Assembly: GCA_030611625.1 (NCBI GenBank)
Contig: JAUWPK010000165.1
Coordinates: 1 to 7,826, forward strand
Direction of reading: 5' to 3'
DNA: 7,826 bases
DNA from: Promethearchaeum sp.
GTDB lineage: Archaea > Asgardarchaeota > Lokiarchaeia > Sigyniarchaeales > Promethearchaeaceae
The position numbers were made by a program, and so were the translations under genes. The notes beneath the pieces are model-generated. The model searched no databases. It was given only the letters and a program-made list of their open reading frames with translations, and was not told the origin of the DNA. How positions within the stretch are numbered: the stretch's first letter is position 1; each line of letters starts with the position of its first letter. Positions 4,997 through 7,826 of the stretch are shown in pieces.

Positions 4997-7135
4997 ATGG
5001 TTCAATCAATCATTCCAAGCAATAACAATGAAGAAAAAAAAATTTCCATTCGCGATATTTTCCCCAGACATATTAAGAACTCTCGAGGTGATCTTAAGCC
5101 TTTTGATCCAGATAAATTAGTAGAAAGTTTGAATAAAGAAACAGGGTTAGATTGGAACGAATGTATTAAAATAGTTAAAGATTCGTTAAAAAAAATTACA
5201 ATTTTAGGCCTAAAAACAATTCAAACTTCAATGATCCGAGAAATAATGTGTTTGGAATTAATGGCCAGGGATTACATTAAAGAAAGAAATATATACGCCA
5301 AATTAATTCTCTCAAGCGTTCTAAAATTTAAATTGAATGATTCTTTCATTGAAAATTTCAAAAATAAGCAACCAGAATGGGGACCTCTTGGGTATATTAC
5401 ATATAAACGAACTTATTCACGTTTAATTGAAAATGAAAGTCGTACTGAAGAATTCTATGAAACTATTCGTAGAGTTGTTGAAGGTGCTTATTCTATTCAA
5501 AAAGAACATTGCTTTAAATTGAGTCTACCTTGGATCCCAGAAAAGGCCCAGAAATCCGCCCAGACTATGTTTGAAAAGATTTGGAATTTTAAATTTATTC
5601 CTCCTGGCCGAGGGCTTTGGATGATGGGCACAGAATTCATCGATAAACACGGCAGTATGGCACTTAACAATTGTGGGTTCTGTTCTACTGAAGATATTGA
5701 TATCAAAAAGACTAAAGCCTTCGAATGGTGCATGGATGCACTTATGTTGGGCGTGGGAATTGGGTTCGATACTAAGGGTGCTGGAAAACAACTAATTAAA
5801 GAACCAAAGAATGAAACCTTCATTTTTGAAATTCCTGATTCAAGAGAAGGTTGGGTTCATGCACTTCGATACCTATTACTAGCATATTTTGATGGAGATC
5901 CAATACCGGTTTATAATTTTTCAAAAATTCGTCCTGCTGGTACATTAATTCGAGGATTTGGTGGTGTTGCGTCCGGTCCTGCTCCTTTACAGGAAATGTT
6001 GGATAGCCAAAAACAACTACTTGATAGGAGAATAGGTTCATCATTAACTTCAGTTGATATTGTTGATATGATGAATCTTATTGGTAAATGTGTTGTTGCT
6101 GGAAATGTTCGAAGATCAGCTCAAATTGCTTTGGGTTCAGCCGATGATGAAGAATATATTAAATGTAAACAGGATAAAGAAGCATTATATCATCATAGAT
6201 GGGCGAGTAATAATAGTATTATTGGAAAAAAGGGGATGGATTATTTTAAAATTGTTGATGGTATTGCAAAAAATGGAGAACCCGGTATTATTTTCCTTGA
6301 AAATGCACAAAATTTTAGCAGGATGGGATTTGAACCAGATTATAAGGATAAAAAAGCGGTTGGAGTAAATCCTTGCGGAGAACAAACACTTGAGAGCTTC
6401 GAATTATGTTGTCTTGTGGAGACTTTCCCTTCTAGGCACGATTCCTATGAAGAATTTGAAGAAACGCTCAAATACGCCTATCTCTATGCAAAAAGTGTTA
6501 CTTTGGTAAACACACATTGGAACGAAACAAATGCAGTAATGGGTAAAAATAGAAGGATAGGAACGTCCCAAACTGGAATTATCGATGCTTTTGCTAAACA
6601 CGGGAGAAGAACTATTTTAGATTGGAGTGATAAGGGTTACAATTATTTACGTAAATTAGATGAGAATTATTCTGATTTTTTCTGTGTTCCACAATCTATT
6701 AAGATAACGACTGTTAAGCCAAGTGGAACTGTCAGTCTTTTAGCGGGAGTTTCTCCAGGAATTCATTATCCCCATGCAGAATATTATATTCGACGTATTA
6801 GAATCTCAAATAAATCTAGTTTAGTTGATTTACTTAGAGAAGCCAATTATCCGATTGAAAAAGATGCTTATTCTGATAATTCAATGGTCGTTGAATTCCC
6901 CATTCACGAGGATAATTTCCTACGAGCAAAAAAAGATGCAACTATGTGGGAGCAGTTAGCAAATGCTATAGATTATCAACACTATTGGAGCGACAATCAA
7001 GTATCAATCACTGTAACCTTCCAAGAACACGAAATATCCAGTATTCCATATGCATTAAGTTTCGTTGAAGATAAAATAAAGGGTTTAAGCATGTTGCCAT
7101 TAACTGAATCTGCATATAAACAAATGCCATATTAA
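4997..7135 (+). CDS. nrdJ: Class II (B12-dependent) ribonucleotide reductase, ends at an early TAA
   Basis: It reduces ribonucleotides to deoxyribonucleotides using an adenosylcobalamin-generated thiyl radical, so it needs no oxygen. The 712-residue ORF resembles the monomeric Lactobacillus leichmannii RTPR group. Residues about 23-110 look like an ATP-cone regulatory domain (HIKNSRGDLKPFDPDKL). The ten-stranded barrel follows with PPGRGLWMMGT (202-212), the first redox cysteine C226 in NNCGFC, GFGGVASGP (320-328), and the active-site loop VNPCGEQ. There N458, thiyl C460 and E462 match the family N/C/E triad, and C471, eleven residues on, is the second redox cysteine. VKPSGTVS (573-580) is the phosphate-binding loop near the end. 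The ORF stops at TAA after KQMPY, where relatives continue into a cysteine tail; that tail is present in the same frame just downstream (7136-7285). The core is complete. The ATG at 4997 is used because an in-frame TAA precedes it at 4994. Confidence 0.93.
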   Translation: MVQSIIPSNNNEEKKISIRDIFPRHIKNSRGDLKPFDPDKLVESLNKETGLDWNECIKIVKDSLKKITILGLKTIQTSMIREIMCLELMARDYIKERNIYAKLILSSVLKFKLNDSFIENFKNKQPEWGPLGYITYKRTYSRLIENESRTEEFYETIRRVVEGAYSIQKEHCFKLSLPWIPEKAQKSAQTMFEKIWNFKFIPPGRGLWMMGTEFIDKHGSMALNNCGFCSTEDIDIKKTKAFEWCMDALMLGVGIGFDTKGAGKQLIKEPKNETFIFEIPDSREGWVHALRYLLLAYFDGDPIPVYNFSKIRPAGTLIRGFGGVASGPAPLQEMLDSQKQLLDRRIGSSLTSVDIVDMMNLIGKCVVAGNVRRSAQIALGSADDEEYIKCKQDKEALYHHRWASNNSIIGKKGMDYFKIVDGIAKNGEPGIIFLENAQNFSRMGFEPDYKDKKAVGVNPCGEQTLESFELCCLVETFPSRHDSYEEFEETLKYAYLYAKSVTLVNTHWNETNAVMGKNRRIGTSQTGIIDAFAKHGRRTILDWSDKGYNYLRKLDENYSDFFCVPQSIKITTVKPSGTVSLLAGVSPGIHYPHAEYYIRRIRISNKSSLVDLLREANYPIEKDAYSDNSMVVEFPIHEDNFLRAKKDATMWEQLANAIDYQHYWSDNQVSITVTFQEHEISSIPYALSFVEDKIKGLSMLPLTESAYKQMPY

Positions 7136-7285
7136 ACCATTTCACAAGAAGACTTTGAAAAGAGGATCTCTGAATTAAAACCAATTAAAATGTGGAAAAC
7201 TACTGAAAAAAGTGCTGGAACTGTTTATTGTGATGGGGATAGCTGTCAAGTAATTCCTGAAACGGAACTTATTAAAGAAGATTAG
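7136..7285 (+). other. In-frame C-terminal redox tail of NrdJ, beyond the TAA
   Basis: These 49 codons plus a TAG continue the nrdJ frame exactly. They encode TISQEDFEKRISELKPI, which matches the linker expected after the family's PYE segment, and then YCDGDSC. The two cysteines (positions 745 and 750 if the stop counts as 713) have the CxxxxC spacing of the C-terminal Cys731/Cys736 pair of L. leichmannii RTPR, which passes electrons from thioredoxin-like donors to the active site. One base change, TAA to GAA or CAA, would restore a 762-residue protein. An internal ATG at 7190 could start a 31-residue peptide but has no Shine-Dalgarno. The stretch is real coding sequence by homology; whether it is translated is unknown. 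Confidence 0.8.
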
Positions 7286-7320
7286 AACATTTAAATTTAA
7301 ATTTAGATAAAAAGAAAAAC

Positions 7321-7340
7321 ATTTTTTGATTTTTTTTCTT
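7321..7340 (+). terminator. Poly-T terminator after nrdJ
   Basis: T6-GA-T8-C-TT lies 36 nt after the TAG that closes the nrdJ frame and 14 nt before the next ATG. Long T tracts without a hairpin are the usual archaeal intrinsic terminators. Its position after the TAG, not the TAA, fits a transcription unit that still includes the tail. Confidence 0.45.
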
Positions 7341-7353
7341 ATATTATACCATA

Positions 7354-7695
7354 ATGACTAATATCTCATATGAAGAATTTAATTCTTTAGATATAAGGGT
7401 GGGCACAGTTTTAGAGGTGGAAGAGGTTCCTAAATCACGTAATTTATTAAAAATGCAAGTGGATATTGGTGAAGAAAAGCCTCGTCAAATAGTTTCTGGA
7501 ATCAAAAATTGGTATAGTGCAGAAGATCTTATAGGATCCAAAATTGTAGTATTAGTTAACTTAAAACCTAGAAAAATTATGGGAATCGAGAGTAAAGGAA
7601 TGCTTCTTGCGGCTGATGTCGATAATACGGCAGTTCTTCTTAAAATTGATGAAAATTATGTTGATAAAGTTAAACCAGGTTCGAAGGTTGGTTAA
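7354..7695 (+). CDS. Stand-alone tRNA-binding OB-fold protein (MetRS beta/C-terminal type)
   Basis: The whole 113-residue protein is one tRNA-binding OB-fold of the kind found at the C-terminus of methionyl-tRNA synthetase, in EMAP II/Arc1p and in CsaA. Signature strands are LDIRVGTV (12-19), a conserved RQIVSGI (44-50), and LKPRKIMGIESKGMLLAA (70-87), followed by the short closing strand and PGSKVG. The domain binds the tRNA elbow non-specifically and raises synthetase affinity. In many archaea it is a separate gene acting with a MetRS that lacks this domain, which is the likely role here; no synthetase is in the window. The length equals a single domain, so it is complete. No Shine-Dalgarno is seen before the ATG, so the mRNA may be leaderless or nearly so. 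Only 2 nt separate it from the next gene. Confidence 0.9.
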   Translation: MTNISYEEFNSLDIRVGTVLEVEEVPKSRNLLKMQVDIGEEKPRQIVSGIKNWYSAEDLIGSKIVVLVNLKPRKIMGIESKGMLLAADVDNTAVLLKIDENYVDKVKPGSKVG

Positions 7696-7697
7696 AT

Positions 7698-7826
7698 ATG
7701 AGTGAAATTAAATCAAATGTGCTTTGGTTATATATAAAAAATGGTGAACCTCATCCTCTGGGACTAAATTCAATTGGTAAATATAAGGATATATTATCAC
7801 CTATTATTGAGACAAAATTCACTACT
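7698..7826 (+). CDS. Unrecognised protein, N-terminal fragment
   Basis: An ATG 2 nt after the preceding stop opens 43 codons that stay in frame to the window edge, beginning MSEIKSNVLWLYIKNGEP and continuing with HPLGLNSIGKYKDILSPI. An AAGG (7684-7687) lies 10 nt upstream and could be a weak Shine-Dalgarno. The NVLWLYIKNGEP start looks like a soluble beta-strand and turn rather than a signal peptide. I cannot name the family from this fragment. The tight spacing implies co-transcription with the tRNA-binding protein. Confidence 0.6.
   Translation, partial: MSEIKSNVLWLYIKNGEPHPLGLNSIGKYKDILSPIIETKFTT

Noticed and set aside
5497..6601. Antisense and shifted-frame ORFs inside nrdJ (for example 5497-5823 minus, 6081-6368 plus)
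   Set aside because: They lie wholly within a gene with intact catalytic motifs, have no recognisable domains, and read as shadow translations.
7133..7135. Stop in nrdJ as selenocysteine or pyrrolysine insertion, or general TAA reassignment
   Set aside because: Selenocysteine uses TGA and pyrrolysine TAG; this is TAA. DUF655, hemK and the OB-fold gene all end sensibly at TAA, so a genome-wide reassignment is not supported.
7161..7171. AGAG-GAT-CTCT stem downstream of the nrdJ TAA as a readthrough signal
   Set aside because: Only four base pairs with a 3-nt loop, 26 nt from the stop; too weak to count as a recoding element.

Overview
The window is AT-rich (roughly 30% GC by eye) and tightly packed with genes. 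It reads as archaeal. A DUF655 / KsgA(Dim1) / HemK-like methyltransferase run is a gene order known from archaeal genomes, where it usually follows rpl21e and rpoF. The Fe-S assembly locus is the two-gene sufC-sufB type common in anaerobic archaea. A stand-alone MetRS-type tRNA-binding OB domain is also present. The low GC and a zinc-ribbon protein with an amphipathic helical tail would fit an Asgard (Lokiarchaeia-like) genome, but that assignment is inference; no marker here fixes the phylum.

Layout. Positions 1-2268 (+) carry a translation and ribosome-maturation operon: a DUF655 protein cut at the left edge, the 16S rRNA dimethyltransferase KsgA, and a HemK/Mtq2-type glutamine methyltransferase whose start overlaps the end of ksgA. 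A small zinc-ribbon protein with a lysine-rich helical tail follows at 2312-2653 (+). Convergent to it is a minus-strand operon, sufC (4725-3889) then sufB (3892-2681), joined by a 4-nt ATGA overlap. A 271-bp AT-rich divergent intergenic region separates sufC from nrdJ, a class II (adenosylcobalamin-dependent) ribonucleotide reductase at 4997-7135 (+). After a poly-T tract come a MetRS-beta-like tRNA-binding protein (7354-7695) and, 2 nt later, the first 43 codons of an unrecognised gene that runs off the right edge.

How the genes fit together. The left operon serves the decoding apparatus: small-subunit rRNA dimethylation, probable release-factor methylation, and an uncharacterised HhH protein. 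The SufBC scaffold supplies Fe-S clusters. NrdJ makes deoxynucleotides using B12 rather than oxygen, which with the desulfurase-free SUF pair suggests an anaerobe or microaerophile.

Most notable observation. The nrdJ frame is interrupted by a single TAA at 7133-7135. It then continues in the same frame for 49 well-conserved-looking codons to a TAG at 7283-7285. Those codons encode the C-terminal tail with the CxxxxC pair that normally re-reduces the active site of this enzyme family. The annotated protein would therefore lack its redox shuttle unless the stop is an error, a recent nonsense mutation, or is read through.
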